64,000 nucleotides of DNA, taken from positions 299,665-363,664 of the forward strand of contig JARHVB010000023.1 in the NCBI GenBank assembly GCA_029222685.1. Reading direction: 5' to 3'. Both the position numbers and the translations under genes were made by a program. Each line of letters opens with the position of its first letter. Within the stretch, counting starts at the first letter, position 1. Source of the DNA: Terripilifer ovatus (GTDB taxonomy: Bacteria > Pseudomonadota > Alphaproteobacteria > Rhizobiales > Beijerinckiaceae). Positions 17,288 to 27,009 of the stretch are shown here, piece after piece. The notes beneath the pieces were generated by a model. It worked only from the letters and a program-made list of their open reading frames with translations, was not told the origin of the DNA and searched no databases.

Positions 17288-18796
17288 ATGAATATTTCCG
17301 ATGTTCATCAGGCGCCGACCGAGCCGGCGCTGAGCAATCGCGAGGTCCGCTCGATCATGTTCGGCGTGATGACCGCGCAGATGCTGGCGGCCATCGACGT
17401 GACGATCATCAGCCCGGCGCTGCCGAGCATTGGCCGCGATCTTGGCGATGTGCATCTCCTGCCCTGGATCGTCACCGCCTATCTCATCGTCTCGACGGCG
17501 CTGACGCCGCTTTACGGCAAGGTTGCGGATATTCGCGGTCGCCGCGTCGTCCTGCTGTTCGCCATGGCCGTATTCCTGTTGGGCACGCTGGCCTGTGCGC
17601 TGGCGCGCGACATGTTTCTGCTCGTGCTGGCGCGTGCACTGCAAGGCGTTGGGGGCGCCGGCATTTTTGCCCTGGCGCAAACCATTATCGGCGACATCGT
17701 GCCGCCGCGCCAGCGCGCCAATTATCAGGTCTATACATCGGCGGTCTGGATGATCGCCAATCTGCTCGGACCGGTGGTCGGCGGCGTCCTGTCGGAATAT
17801 ATGCACTGGTCGCTGATCTTCTGGATCAATTTGCCGATCGGCATACCGGCGATGCTGTTCGTCAATGCCCGTCTCAAGCGCCTGCCGCGCCATGAGCGCC
17901 CGCACAGGCTCGACCTGATCGGAGCTTTTCTGCTGGTAGTCGCGGCGAGCCTGTTGATGCTGTCGCTCAACTATGGCGGCAAGACAGGATGGCTGTCGCC
18001 GCAGGTGATCGGACTTTTCGCCAGCGCGATGCTTTTCTGGGCGCTGCTGGTTTGGCGGCAGATGAGCGTGCAGGAGCCGCTCATTCCGCTCGACATTCTG
18101 TCGAACCAGGTGGTGCGCACCGGCGCGCTGACCATGTTCTTCGTTATGGGCAGCTATACTGCGCTGTCGATCTATCTGCCGATGTTCCTGCAAGGCGTCA
18201 GCGGCCTGTCGGTCAGCGCGGCGGGTATCGCGATCATTCCATTGCTGGTCTTCACATCGGCGGGCGCCGGTCTGGCGGCGTTCACCATGAACCGCACGCC
18301 GAACTACAAGCGTCTGCCGCTGATCGGCCTCGGCCTGTCGACGCTCGCGACGCTGGCGCTGGCGATGGCGCCGCAGCCCATGCCGTTCTGGGGCGTCATG
18401 CTGGCGCTGACCATCATCAGCATCGGTTGCGGCGCATTGTTTCCGGTGATGAACGTCTGTCTGCAATCTTCCGTCGCCCCGCATCAACTGGGCACGACCA
18501 TGTCGCTGGTGTTTTTCCTGCGCTCCCTTGGCGCGGCCATGTTCGTGGCGCTGGCCGGCGTGCTCGTCGTTAGCGGCGGATCTGAAGGCTCAGCCATTCG
18601 CGATGCGGCACAGGCCACCACAGCTTCAGTTGCCGATTTGTCGGCCGCCTTTTCCATTGTCTTCTACATTTGCGCCGCCGTCTTCGCCATCGGCGGTTAT
18701 TGCTTCTACCGCCTTGAGCAGAGGCCGCTGGAGATGCATCAGCCGCGCCGTCGTGCAGCGATCGACGACATGAAAGAAGAGCCGAAGCCGGAATAG
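17288..18796 (+). CDS. MFS transporter, DHA2 (EmrB/QacA) drug:H+ antiporter type
   Basis: A 502-residue major facilitator with about 14 transmembrane helices, the number expected for the DHA2 family of proton-driven exporters. Motifs: MTAQMLAAIDVTIISPALPSIG in the first helix region (motif D1-like, shown in part), LYGKVADIRGRRVVLL (motif A, residues 75-90), and LARALQGVGGAGIFALAQTI (motif C-like). The C-terminal tail RRRAAIDDMKEEPKPE is charged and cytosolic. No partner membrane-fusion gene is adjacent. It converges on rne with a shared hairpin in the 65-bp gap. Substrate unknown. Confidence 0.9.
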   Translation: MNISDVHQAPTEPALSNREVRSIMFGVMTAQMLAAIDVTIISPALPSIGRDLGDVHLLPWIVTAYLIVSTALTPLYGKVADIRGRRVVLLFAMAVFLLGTLACALARDMFLLVLARALQGVGGAGIFALAQTIIGDIVPPRQRANYQVYTSAVWMIANLLGPVVGGVLSEYMHWSLIFWINLPIGIPAMLFVNARLKRLPRHERPHRLDLIGAFLLVVAASLLMLSLNYGGKTGWLSPQVIGLFASAMLFWALLVWRQMSVQEPLIPLDILSNQVVRTGALTMFFVMGSYTALSIYLPMFLQGVSGLSVSAAGIAIIPLLVFTSAGAGLAAFTMNRTPNYKRLPLIGLGLSTLATLALAMAPQPMPFWGVMLALTIISIGCGALFPVMNVCLQSSVAPHQLGTTMSLVFFLRSLGAAMFVALAGVLVVSGGSEGSAIRDAAQATTASVADLSAAFSIVFYICAAVFAIGGYCFYRLEQRPLEMHQPRRRAAIDDMKEEPKPE

Positions 18797-18798
18797 GA

Positions 18799-18832
18799 AA
18801 CGCCAGACTTTCCGGTTGGAAAATCTGGCGTT
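18799..18832. terminator. Bidirectional hairpin between the MFS gene and rne
   Basis: AACGCCAGA (18799-18807) pairs exactly with TCTGGCGTT (18824-18832), and inside it TTTCC pairs with GGAAA around a GGTT loop, leaving one C/A mismatch. It lies between two convergent genes, 3 bases after one stop region and 30 before the other. No long T-tract follows on either strand, so it is a weak intrinsic terminator or RNA-stabilising hairpin. Confidence 0.6.
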
Positions 18833-18861
18833 GCAAATCTGCTAAACGCAATCAGCCGGTA

Positions 18862-21800
18862 TTACGCGCCCGACAAGGTCGACTTGGCGCGCTGCCACCA
18901 GCCGCCACGCTTCTGCTGCGGCGGGGGGGCTTCCGGCAAGACTTCCACTTCGCGATGAACCGGCTCCGGTGCGGGCGCAGCCGGGGCAGGCTCCGCGGCT
19001 TGAGGTTCTGCAGCCTTTGGTTCTGCAGGCTTTGGTTCTGCAGGCTTGGGTTCGATGGCCTTGGGTTCGGCGGCCGGCGGCGGCGAAGCGACGTGCGTTT
19101 CCTCCGCATGGGCTTCCATCGCTTCCGGTTCGGCCGGACGTTCGTGCTGACTATCAGGCTCAGGCGCGTGCGTGGCCTCGCGGGCTTCCGCCTCGAGCGA
19201 GGTTTCGGCAGCCGCGGAGAACGGCGCGAATTCGGCATCCGGCTGGCCGTCGTCGGTCTTGATCCAGGAGCCTGGCGTCGCGCCGCGTTCGTCGGCCTCT
19301 TCACCGCGCTGCATCCCATAGGGGCCGCGCCTGTTGCCGCGGCGCGAGCGACGGCGCTTGCCGCGGCCATCGCGCTGACCCTCGCCCGAGACAGTGTCGC
19401 CGTCGGCCGATTGGTCGTCGTCGCCTTCGCTTTCGCCTGCGGTATCGGCATCGCCATGAAGAGCGGCTTCGCCGTTGATCGAGGCGACCGCGGCCAGCGC
19501 ATCGTCGGCCGGCTGCGGCGCGTCCTGTTCGATGCCGGTCGATTCACGGTTGCGACCGCGCCGCCTGCGGCGTCTGCGGCGGTTGCCGTCATTACCGTTC
19601 CCGTCATGGGCGCCGCCGTTTTCGGCCGGATTCTCGGCGCCTGCGCTTTCGCTCAGCTCCTCGCCGTCGTTGTCGGTCTCGGCGTCGTTCTCCTCTTCGC
19701 CATCCTCGGCGTCGTCCGGGCTCTCGCTGTCGTAGGGCGAGATGGAATCGACACGCACAAGAGCGCGCTGGATGCCGGGAACAGGCGTTGCCGGCTCGCC
19801 TCGTTCGAAGGCGTGATAGGTGGAGCCGGTCAGGCTGTCGTCGGCAAGCACCGTGATGGCGACGCCGAATCTCTCTTCCAGTTCGCGCAGATGGGCGCGT
19901 TTCTGATTGAGGATGTAAAGCGCGACGACGCTGCGCGTCTTGACCGTCATGTTGAAGGCGGCATTGCGGATCAGCGTGTCTTCAAGAACGCGCAGCACAT
20001 GCAGGGCGATCGAGGAAGTCGAGCGCACGGTGCCGGCGCCGGCGCAATGGGGGCAGATGACGCTCGATCCTTCGAGCACGCCGGGACGCATGCGCTGACG
20101 CGACATTTCGAGCAGGCCGAAGTGCGAAATGCGGCCGACCTGGATGCGGGCGCGATCGGCCCGCAGCGCTTCCTTGAGGCGGCGCTCGACAGTGCGGTTG
20201 TTGCGGTGCTCTTCCATGTCGATGAAATCGACGACGATCAGTCCGGCGAGATCGCGCAGGCGCAGTTGGCGGGCCACCTCGTCGGCGGCTTCCACATTGG
20301 TGCGCAGGGCCGTGTCTTCGATATTATGCTCGCGCGTCGAGCGGCCGGAGTTGACGTCGATGGCAACCAGCGCCTCGGTCTGGTTGATGACGATATAACC
20401 GCCGGATTTCAGCGTGACCTGGGTCGAGAACATGCCGTCAAGCTGCTGCTCGACGCCGAATTTCGCAAACAGGGGCTGCTGTTCGCGCCACATTTTCACG
20501 TTGCGGACATGGCTGGGCATGAGCATGCCCATGAAGCTGCGCGCCTCCTCGAAACCTTCCTCGCCGGCGACGGTGATGTCGTCGATGTCCTTGTTGAAGA
20601 GATCGCGGATCGACCGCTTGATCAGCGAGCCTTCCTCATAGACGAGGCTCGGTGCGGTGGACTGGAGGGTCAGTTCGCGGACCGATTCCCACATGCGCAG
20701 CAGATATTCGAAATCGCGGCGGACTTCCTGCTTGGTGCGCGAGGCCCCGGCGGTGCGCAGAATGACGCCCATGCCGTCCGGCACGTCGAGCTCCTGGGCG
20801 ATTTCCTTGAGCCGGCGGCGATCGTCGGAATCGGTGATCTTGCGGGAAATGCCGCCGCCGCGCGCAGTGTTCGGCATCAGCACGGAATATCGGCCGGCCA
20901 GCGACAGATAGGTCGTCAGCGCCGCGCCCTTGTTGCCGCGTTCTTCCTTGACGACCTGGACGAGCAGAACCTGGCGGCGGCGGATGACTTCCTGGATCTT
21001 GTACTGGCGGCGGCCGCGCGGCATCCGGCGCGGCATTTCCTCCATGGCGTCGCCACCGAGCATTTCGACGTGTTCTTCTTCCTCGCCGTCTTCACCGGCT
21101 TCGTCGTCGTCGTCCTCGTCCGAATCGGCTTCCTCCGCTTCCGCGGCCATCTCGCCTTCATTGTGGCCGGCGGCGAAACGCGCCGTGGCTTCCTGATGGT
21201 CTGCGTCGACGGGGAGGGCGTCCTCGGTGGCGCCCTGGTCATCGCTGGCGGCGCCCTGGTCAACGGAGACAGGCTCGGCCGGCGCATGGGCTGCGTCGCC
21301 GAGCAATGTCACCGGCTCGGGCGGGCTGGCAACCGATCCTTCGATCGCGCGGACGGCCTCGCGCGGCTCGTCGGCCTGCGGCGCTGCTTCCTTTGGCTGC
21401 TCGGCTGCAGCCTCGACCGGGGCATGCCCAGCCGCGGGAGCATCGGCATGCGGTTCGCTTGCATGAGGCTCATCAGACTCATGAGCCTGAGCGGCTTGGT
21501 CCTGAGGTTCACCGGCCTCGCTCACATGATCGCCAGCCGGCAGAAATTCGGCATCGGGCTGCTCGGCCGGAGGCGACAGCGGCGACAGATGTGCCTCATC
21601 GCCATCGGCAGCGGCCTCGCTGGAAATGGTCTGGTCGCCGTTGGCTGCCCGCTTATCGGAGCGGTCGCCGCGTCCGCGGCGATGCCGACGGCTGCGACGT
21701 CCGCGCTCGCCGCGAGTGTCTTCTTCTTCGTCGTCGCTCTGCTGGCGATTTTCCTCGTCCAGCAGAGCCTGCCGGTCGGCGACCGGGATCTGGTAATAGT

Positions 21801-22029
21801 CCGGATGAATTTCCGAGAAGGCGAGGAAACCGTGCCGGTTGCCGCCGTATTCGATGAAGGCTGCCTGCAACGACGGTTCGACGCGCGTCACTTTCGCCAG
21901 ATATATATTGCCTCTGAGCGGCTTCTTGTTTGCCGCCTCGAAATCGAAATCCTCGATACGGTTACCGCGGAGCACCACCACCCGAGTTTCCTCCGGGTGC
22001 GATGCATCGATGAGCATTTTGTTGGCCAT
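18862..22029 (-). CDS. rne: Ribonuclease E/G family endoribonuclease
   Basis: Central RNA-processing endonuclease and degradosome scaffold, 1055 residues. The N-terminus MANKMLIDASHPEETRVVVL and the split S1 domain (KVTRVEPSLQAAFIEYGGNR) are followed by an acidic, low-complexity insertion of roughly 230 residues (about 85-320) that is typical of alphaproteobacterial RNase E. The catalytic DNase-I-like part holds VAIDVNSGRST and IVVDFIDMEEHRNN with the magnesium aspartates, and the zinc-link is Cys659-Pro-His-Cys662. The C-terminal 250 residues are Arg-rich then Pro/Ala/Glu-rich, including a tandem KPAEP run. ATG 22029 begins the conserved sequence; the frame extends 24 codons further. Confidence 0.95.
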   Translation of the reverse strand: MANKMLIDASHPEETRVVVLRGNRIEDFDFEAANKKPLRGNIYLAKVTRVEPSLQAAFIEYGGNRHGFLAFSEIHPDYYQIPVADRQALLDEENRQQSDDEEEDTRGERGRRSRRHRRGRGDRSDKRAANGDQTISSEAAADGDEAHLSPLSPPAEQPDAEFLPAGDHVSEAGEPQDQAAQAHESDEPHASEPHADAPAAGHAPVEAAAEQPKEAAPQADEPREAVRAIEGSVASPPEPVTLLGDAAHAPAEPVSVDQGAASDDQGATEDALPVDADHQEATARFAAGHNEGEMAAEAEEADSDEDDDDEAGEDGEEEEHVEMLGGDAMEEMPRRMPRGRRQYKIQEVIRRRQVLLVQVVKEERGNKGAALTTYLSLAGRYSVLMPNTARGGGISRKITDSDDRRRLKEIAQELDVPDGMGVILRTAGASRTKQEVRRDFEYLLRMWESVRELTLQSTAPSLVYEEGSLIKRSIRDLFNKDIDDITVAGEEGFEEARSFMGMLMPSHVRNVKMWREQQPLFAKFGVEQQLDGMFSTQVTLKSGGYIVINQTEALVAIDVNSGRSTREHNIEDTALRTNVEAADEVARQLRLRDLAGLIVVDFIDMEEHRNNRTVERRLKEALRADRARIQVGRISHFGLLEMSRQRMRPGVLEGSSVICPHCAGAGTVRSTSSIALHVLRVLEDTLIRNAAFNMTVKTRSVVALYILNQKRAHLRELEERFGVAITVLADDSLTGSTYHAFERGEPATPVPGIQRALVRVDSISPYDSESPDDAEDGEEENDAETDNDGEELSESAGAENPAENGGAHDGNGNDGNRRRRRRRRGRNRESTGIEQDAPQPADDALAAVASINGEAALHGDADTAGESEGDDDQSADGDTVSGEGQRDGRGKRRRSRRGNRRGPYGMQRGEEADERGATPGSWIKTDDGQPDAEFAPFSAAAETSLEAEAREATHAPEPDSQHERPAEPEAMEAHAEETHVASPPPAAEPKAIEPKPAEPKPAEPKAAEPQAAEPAPAAPAPEPVHREVEVLPEAPPPQQKRGGWWQRAKSTLSGA
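19004..19070. repeat. 15-bp tandem repeats within rne
   Basis: GGTTCTGCAGGCTTT and close variants recur at a 15-bp period for about four and a half units, encoding (on the minus strand) the KPAEP-type pentapeptides of the RNase E tail. Slippage at this site would change tail length without shifting the frame. Confidence 0.6.
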
Positions 22030-22757
22030 TTGGGTCTCTTGCAACTCTCGATGTGTCAGCCTCCGACCGGGCCAGTCCAGAACGTCCGGGCTGCACTCCA
22101 CACGCGGCGACCGCGCGGCGCAAAGGCGTCGAAAGCAAAAGGTTGAGGGAACGGAATCGGTTGCGTCCGCCGGCTGTCAGATGACGTGAATTCGGCAGGC
22201 GGCCGAAAATAGAAAAAGTGCGCCTCGGTGCGGACAGAGCCGCACCTCCGGCATCAGCAAGCAGCGCGCCCGAGCGTCCGGCAAAGCCGGACTGCGCGCC
22301 CTTCCTGGGAAAGGTCGAGTTTGAATTCTTGCGTCTGCGCTGCTCGGGCTCTCGTCCCATGGCGTGACGAACCATTTTTATCCACCTGCGCACATATTCG
22401 TGCCACCAGCTCCACCGGGGTCTGGCTTGCCCGCCTGAACGCCGGAGCCGCAAATATGCGGCCGGATTCAAGACCGTCTCATGCAAAACCCGGCTCAATT
22501 CGGGAGGCATTTCGACGGAAACCGCAGCAAATTCTCCAAGTCAGATGGAGAGCTATCGCCGTACGGCTTGTCCGTTTTCGACAGGCCATAACTACATAGG
22601 CCGGATGTGCGAGTCTGACAAGTTTGTTGCAAACTGTGGCAAACGGGGCACACCGGTCGTTAACCCGCGCCGCCAGGGTTACCAGCCATTAACCCTTGCC
22701 GGGCTATGGCTTACAAGCAGTTAATTCCAGCTTTTCAGCGCCTCAGGCAAAGCATTC
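22030..22757. other. 728-bp divergent intergenic region, rne leader and amiC promoter
   Basis: No convincing gene. On the minus side this is probably the long rne 5' leader, which in enterobacteria is used for autoregulation. Near amiC, three TTAA-containing words are present: GTTAACCC at 22659, a GGGTTA at 22677 and CATTAACCC at 22688. TTAACC is the half-site of the cell-cycle regulator CtrA. The last two form an inverted repeat of seven bases. Confidence 0.5.
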
Positions 22758-24170
22758 ATGAAGTCTCCGGCGACCAGCCTCAAACGGCGTCAATTGCCGA
22801 CGTGCGGCCGCCACGGCGTCCGGGCGGCATTGGTCGGCGCTGTTTTGGTGCTTTTTGGCGCCGCTGCGCCGGTTGCCGAAAGCCAGCCGGCGACCGGTGA
22901 TCAGGACTGGGCCATTCGTGGAAATGGCCAGGAAACGCCTGGCGTTCCGGTCGTTACCGGCGCGCGGATCGTGCGCAACGACGAGTTGACGCGCTTCGTG
23001 CTCGATATTTCGGCGCCGGTCACGCCCAAGGCGTTCGTGATGGCCGACCCCAACCGGGTCATTCTCGATATTCCGGAGGCCATTTTCCAAATCGATCCGG
23101 CGATCGGCCAGTCCAAGGTCGGTCCCTCGGGCCGCCCGGCGGCCGGACGGGGGCAAGCGAGAAAACCCGGCGACGGCGTGGTTCCCGAGGGCGCGATCGC
23201 GTCCTTCCGGTTCGGCCGTCTGGCGCCTGGCAAATCGCGCATCGTTATCGACCTGGCCGAGCCGGCGCTGATCATGCGTGCGACAAGCGAGGCCGATGCG
23301 GATGGGGGCAACCGTCTGATTCTGGAGCTGGCGCGCAGCGATACTGCCGCCTTCAACCAGGCGGCGAAGCAATCCATCGCCAACCTGCCGGTGCAGAAGC
23401 CGACCCGTGTAGAAGTCGATTCAGCCAAGAGTCCGCTCGAATCCGGCGGTTTGCCGGTCGTCGTCATCGATCCGGGGCATGGCGGCATCGACACCGGCGC
23501 GTTGCGCTACAACGGAACGGCCGTCGAAAAGGACCTGGTACTCGAGTTTTCCCGTACCCTGGCGGAAAGGTTGCGGCGGACAGGGCGGTACAAAGTCGTC
23601 ATGACCCGCGACGAGGATGTTTTCATTCCGCTCAATGAAAGGGTGCAGATCGCCCAGGCGGCGCAGGCCCAATTGTTTGTCTCGGTGCATGCCGACACGC
23701 TGCGGTATGGCGGCGGTGTTTCCGGCGCAACCGTCTACACCGTCTCGGAAAAGGCCTCGGACCGCGAGGCCGCGCGTCTGGCGGAGCAGGAAAATCTTGC
23801 CGATAAGGTTGCCGGCCTCGATGGCGCCGAGGCAACCAGCGATGTTTCCGATATCCTTTTCGACCTGACCCGGCGCGAAACCCGCGCCTACAGCCATCTG
23901 TTCGCCCGCACTCTTGTCTCGATCTGGAAGGAAGCGGGCAGTCTGAACAAGAATCCGATGCGTTCGGCCGGATTCCGCGTGCTCAAGGCGCCCGACGTGC
24001 CGTCGGTCCTGCTTGAGCTTGGTTATCTGTCGAGTGACAAGGATGCGGCGCAGATGCGGACGCCGGAATGGCGGGAGAAAACCGCGGATGCGGTGACCCG
24101 GTCGATCGATTCGTTTTTCGCACCGCGGATCAAGGCGCGTTCGGCGTCGGGGGCGGAATTGCGTGAATAG
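22758..24170 (+). CDS. amiC: N-acetylmuramoyl-L-alanine amidase with AMIN domain
   Basis: Periplasmic zinc amidase that cleaves the stem peptide from muramic acid during daughter-cell separation. The 470 residues comprise a signal segment (ALVGAVLVLFGAAAPVAES, residues 29-47), an AMIN peptidoglycan-targeting domain at about 60-185 (RFVLDISAPVTPKAFVM, SFRFGRLAPGKSRIVIDLAE), and an Amidase_3 catalytic domain from 230. Zinc and catalytic residues are visible: His241 in VVIDPGHGGIDTGA, the Glu in GTAVEKDLVLEF, His in LFVSVHADT, and the final Glu in VLLELGYLS. Next gene is mrcA, giving a cell-wall pair. Confidence 0.94.
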   Translation: MKSPATSLKRRQLPTCGRHGVRAALVGAVLVLFGAAAPVAESQPATGDQDWAIRGNGQETPGVPVVTGARIVRNDELTRFVLDISAPVTPKAFVMADPNRVILDIPEAIFQIDPAIGQSKVGPSGRPAAGRGQARKPGDGVVPEGAIASFRFGRLAPGKSRIVIDLAEPALIMRATSEADADGGNRLILELARSDTAAFNQAAKQSIANLPVQKPTRVEVDSAKSPLESGGLPVVVIDPGHGGIDTGALRYNGTAVEKDLVLEFSRTLAERLRRTGRYKVVMTRDEDVFIPLNERVQIAQAAQAQLFVSVHADTLRYGGGVSGATVYTVSEKASDREAARLAEQENLADKVAGLDGAEATSDVSDILFDLTRRETRAYSHLFARTLVSIWKEAGSLNKNPMRSAGFRVLKAPDVPSVLLELGYLSSDKDAAQMRTPEWREKTADAVTRSIDSFFAPRIKARSASGAELRE

Positions 24171-24470
24171 GACTCGCGTGAGGACGGTTCGCCGAGCGTT
24201 GCGGCGGCATCAAAGTGATGCGATAAAGCGACAGGGGCCGGATTTTTCTATATTCGCCGCCAAATGAACACAAACGGACGCGACTGAGTTCGTTACCGAG
24301 TAAGTTTTTATCTATTGTCGGATCGTCGTCTCGAATCGTCGGGCCGATCCGATAGCGGGAAGAGCGCAGGCGCGCTCTCCAAGTTCGCCTTTATATGTTC
24401 GCCTTTGCCGCCTTGTCCGGCTGGTGCTGTTGAGGCGTACGCCTGATCGCGGTTGCGGGAGCTAGTGGGT
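24171..24470. other. 300-bp region between amiC and mrcA
   Basis: No gene found. It contains a GAGCGC/GCGCTC hairpin near 24362 and a repeated TTCGCCTTT word near 24386 and 24400. The mrcA promoter must lie here, but I see no convincing sigma-70 hexamers. Confidence 0.4.
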
Positions 24471-26882
24471 ATGCGCGGTATTGGCCGATTCCTGGGTTTT
24501 CTATTCGCCTCGGGCGCGATTCTTTTCGTCATCGGCGCCGCCGCGGCTGGCCTGCTGATCTGGAATTACGAAAAGGATTTGCCGGACTATACGCAACTGC
24601 GGAATTACGAGCCGCCGGTGATGACCCGCGTGCACGCGGGCGACGGCAGTATCCTTGCCGAATATTCGAAACAGCGGCGCCTGTACCTGCCGATCAACTC
24701 GATCCCGCCGCTCGTCAAGAACGCCTTCATCGCGGCCGAAGACAAGAACTTCTACACCCATAGCGGCATCGATCCCGAAGGCGTGATCCGCGCCGCCCTG
24801 GTCTATTTCCAGGGCAACAAGAGCGTGCAGGGCGCTTCGACCATCACCCAGCAGGTCGCCAAGAACTTCCTGCTGACGAACGAACGCACGTTCGAGCGCA
24901 AGATCCGCGAAATGCTGCTCTCGTTCCGCATCGAGGCGGCCTATTCGAAGGACCGCATCCTCGAGCTCTACCTCAACGAAATCTATCTCGGCCTCGGCAA
25001 TTACGGCGTCGCCGCCGCGGCGCTGAACTACTACGGCAAATCGGTCAATGAACTGACCCTGGCCGAAGTCGCCTATCTGGCCGCCTTGCCGAAGGCGCCG
25101 AGCACGCTGCATCCGTTCCGCAACCGCGACGTCGCCATCGCCCGCCGCAACTACGTGCTCGATCGCATGGTTGCCGACGGCATGGTGAAGGCCGATGCAG
25201 CCGACAAGGCGCGCAAGGAACCGCTCGGCGTCAATCCGCGCGTGCTGTCGCCCAATACCTATGTCGCCGGTTTCTTCGCCGAAGACGTGCGCCGCGAACT
25301 GCTCGACCGTTACGGTGAGAAAAAGCTCTATGAAGGCGGGCTGTCCGTCCGCACCACGCTCGATCCGCAGATGCAGGTGCAGGCGCGCAAGGCGCTGACC
25401 GACGGTCTCGTGCGCTATGATGAGGCGCATGGCTATCGCGGTCCGATGCGCGGCATCAATGTCGATGCCGGCGACTGGGGTCCGGCGCTGGCGGAAATTC
25501 CCGCCCTTGGCGATATCAAGCCGTGGCGGCTGGCGGTCGTGCTCGACGTCAACGAAGGTTCGGCGCGCATCGGCCTGCAGCCGCCGCGCGAAGCTTCGGG
25601 CGAAGTCAGCCGCGAACGTGCGACCGGTCTGCTGACCATGGACGGTATTCGCTGGACCCGCCGCACCAGCGTGCGCGCCGCCGTCACGCCCGGCGATGTG
25701 ATCTATGTGGAGCCGATGACCGACCGCGCCGGCCAGTACCGGCTGCGGCAGATCCCCGAAGTGTCGGGCGCGATCGTCGCGATGGATCCCTATACCGGCC
25801 GCGTCCTGGCGATGGTCGGCGGTTTCTCCTACGACCAGTCGGAGTTCAACCGCGCGAGCCAGGCGTACCGCCAGCCCGGTTCGTCGTTCAAGCCGTTCGT
25901 CTATTCGACCGCGCTCGACAACGGCTATACGCCGTCGTCGATCATTCAGGACGCGCCGATCGAAATCGACCAGGGCAATGGCGAAGTGTGGCGGCCTGAA
26001 AACTACGGCAATTCGCAAAACTTCGGCCCGCATACCTTGCGCTACGGTATCGAGCATTCGCGCAACCTGATGACCGTGCGTCTGGCGCGCGATGTCGGCA
26101 TGCCGCTGATTGCCGAATATGCCAAGCGCTTCGGCGTCTACGACGACATGCCGCCGATGCTCGCCATGTCGCTTGGCGCCGGTGAAACCACCGTCCTGCG
26201 TATGGTGACGGCCTATTCCATGCTCGCCAATGGCGGCCGCCGCATCAAGGCGTCGCTGATCGACAGGATCCAGGACCGCTGGGGCCGCACCATCTACAAG
26301 CACGACCAGCGTGTCTGCCAGGGCTGCGACGCCGACAAATGGGAGAACCAGCCGGAACCGCGCCTGATCGACAAGCGCGAGCAGGTGCTCGATCCGCTGA
26401 CCGCCTATCAGATCACGTCGATGATGGAAGGCGTCATCACGCGCGGTACGGCGCAGGTGATGAAGGCTGTCGGCAAGCGTATGGCCGGCAAGACAGGCAC
26501 CACCAACGACGCCAAGGACGTCTGGTTCGTCGGCTTCTCGCCTGATCTTGCCGTCGGCGTGTTCATGGGCTACGACCGCCCGCGCTCGCTGGGCGATTCC
26601 GCCACCGCCGGCCAGTATGCGGCGCCGATCGCCCGCGATTTCATGATCCAGGCACTAAAGAACAAGCCGGACGTGCCGTTCCGCGTGCCGCCGGGCATCA
26701 AGCTGATCTCGATCGACCCGCGCACCGGCATGCGGTCGTCGGGCGCCGGCTCCATCCTCGAAGGCTTCAAGCCCGGCACGGCGCCGCCCGACTTCTTTGC
26801 CGGCGGCGACGGTACGCCGCGCGCTTCCAACTCGCCGGGGTCTGACCGCTCGGTCGGCTCGGGCACCGGCGGCCTTTACTGA
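24471..26882 (+). CDS. mrcA: Penicillin-binding protein 1A, bifunctional transglycosylase/transpeptidase
   Basis: Class A PBP that polymerises lipid II and crosslinks peptidoglycan. The 803 residues have one N-terminal transmembrane helix (residues 9-31), a GT51 glycosyltransferase domain with AFIAAEDKNFYTHSGID (catalytic Glu), GASTITQQVAKNFLL and RKIREMLLSFRIEAAYSKD, an OB-like insert, and a transpeptidase domain with Ser471 in the SSFK box (QPGSSFKPF), the SRN box in HSRNLMT, and KTGTTNDAKDVWFVG. ATG 24471 fits better than a TTG six codons upstream. Size and order are standard for alphaproteobacteria. Confidence 0.96.
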   Translation: MRGIGRFLGFLFASGAILFVIGAAAAGLLIWNYEKDLPDYTQLRNYEPPVMTRVHAGDGSILAEYSKQRRLYLPINSIPPLVKNAFIAAEDKNFYTHSGIDPEGVIRAALVYFQGNKSVQGASTITQQVAKNFLLTNERTFERKIREMLLSFRIEAAYSKDRILELYLNEIYLGLGNYGVAAAALNYYGKSVNELTLAEVAYLAALPKAPSTLHPFRNRDVAIARRNYVLDRMVADGMVKADAADKARKEPLGVNPRVLSPNTYVAGFFAEDVRRELLDRYGEKKLYEGGLSVRTTLDPQMQVQARKALTDGLVRYDEAHGYRGPMRGINVDAGDWGPALAEIPALGDIKPWRLAVVLDVNEGSARIGLQPPREASGEVSRERATGLLTMDGIRWTRRTSVRAAVTPGDVIYVEPMTDRAGQYRLRQIPEVSGAIVAMDPYTGRVLAMVGGFSYDQSEFNRASQAYRQPGSSFKPFVYSTALDNGYTPSSIIQDAPIEIDQGNGEVWRPENYGNSQNFGPHTLRYGIEHSRNLMTVRLARDVGMPLIAEYAKRFGVYDDMPPMLAMSLGAGETTVLRMVTAYSMLANGGRRIKASLIDRIQDRWGRTIYKHDQRVCQGCDADKWENQPEPRLIDKREQVLDPLTAYQITSMMEGVITRGTAQVMKAVGKRMAGKTGTTNDAKDVWFVGFSPDLAVGVFMGYDRPRSLGDSATAGQYAAPIARDFMIQALKNKPDVPFRVPPGIKLISIDPRTGMRSSGAGSILEGFKPGTAPPDFFAGGDGTPRASNSPGSDRSVGSGTGGLY

Positions 26883-26914
26883 CGCAATTCCTATCCCGCT
26901 GCTGCAGCCCGGCA

Positions 26915-26940
26915 GCCGGCAAGGTTTACACCTTGCCGGC
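26915..26940 (+). terminator. Hairpin downstream of mrcA
   Basis: GCCGGCAAGGT (26915-26925) and ACCTTGCCGGC (26930-26940) form an 11-bp perfect stem with a TTAC loop, 33 bases after the mrcA stop. No T-run follows, so it may be a factor-assisted terminator or a 3' stabiliser separating mrcA from prfB. Confidence 0.6.
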
Positions 26941-27009
26941 GCGTCGATATGACAGCCGTTCCCGGCCTTTGGCCTCAATCCTTTCGTCTGAAACTCAAGA
27001 GTTCATCCC

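Noticed and set aside
18955..22146. Very long open frame antisense to rne
   Set aside because: It is a mirror of RNase E codon bias in GC-rich DNA; the translation is low-complexity and lacks any domain, while RNase E on the minus strand is complete.
22621..22757. Full CtrA motif TTAA-N7-TTAA before amiC
   Set aside because: The three TTAA words are 29 and 32 bases apart; only half-sites remain.
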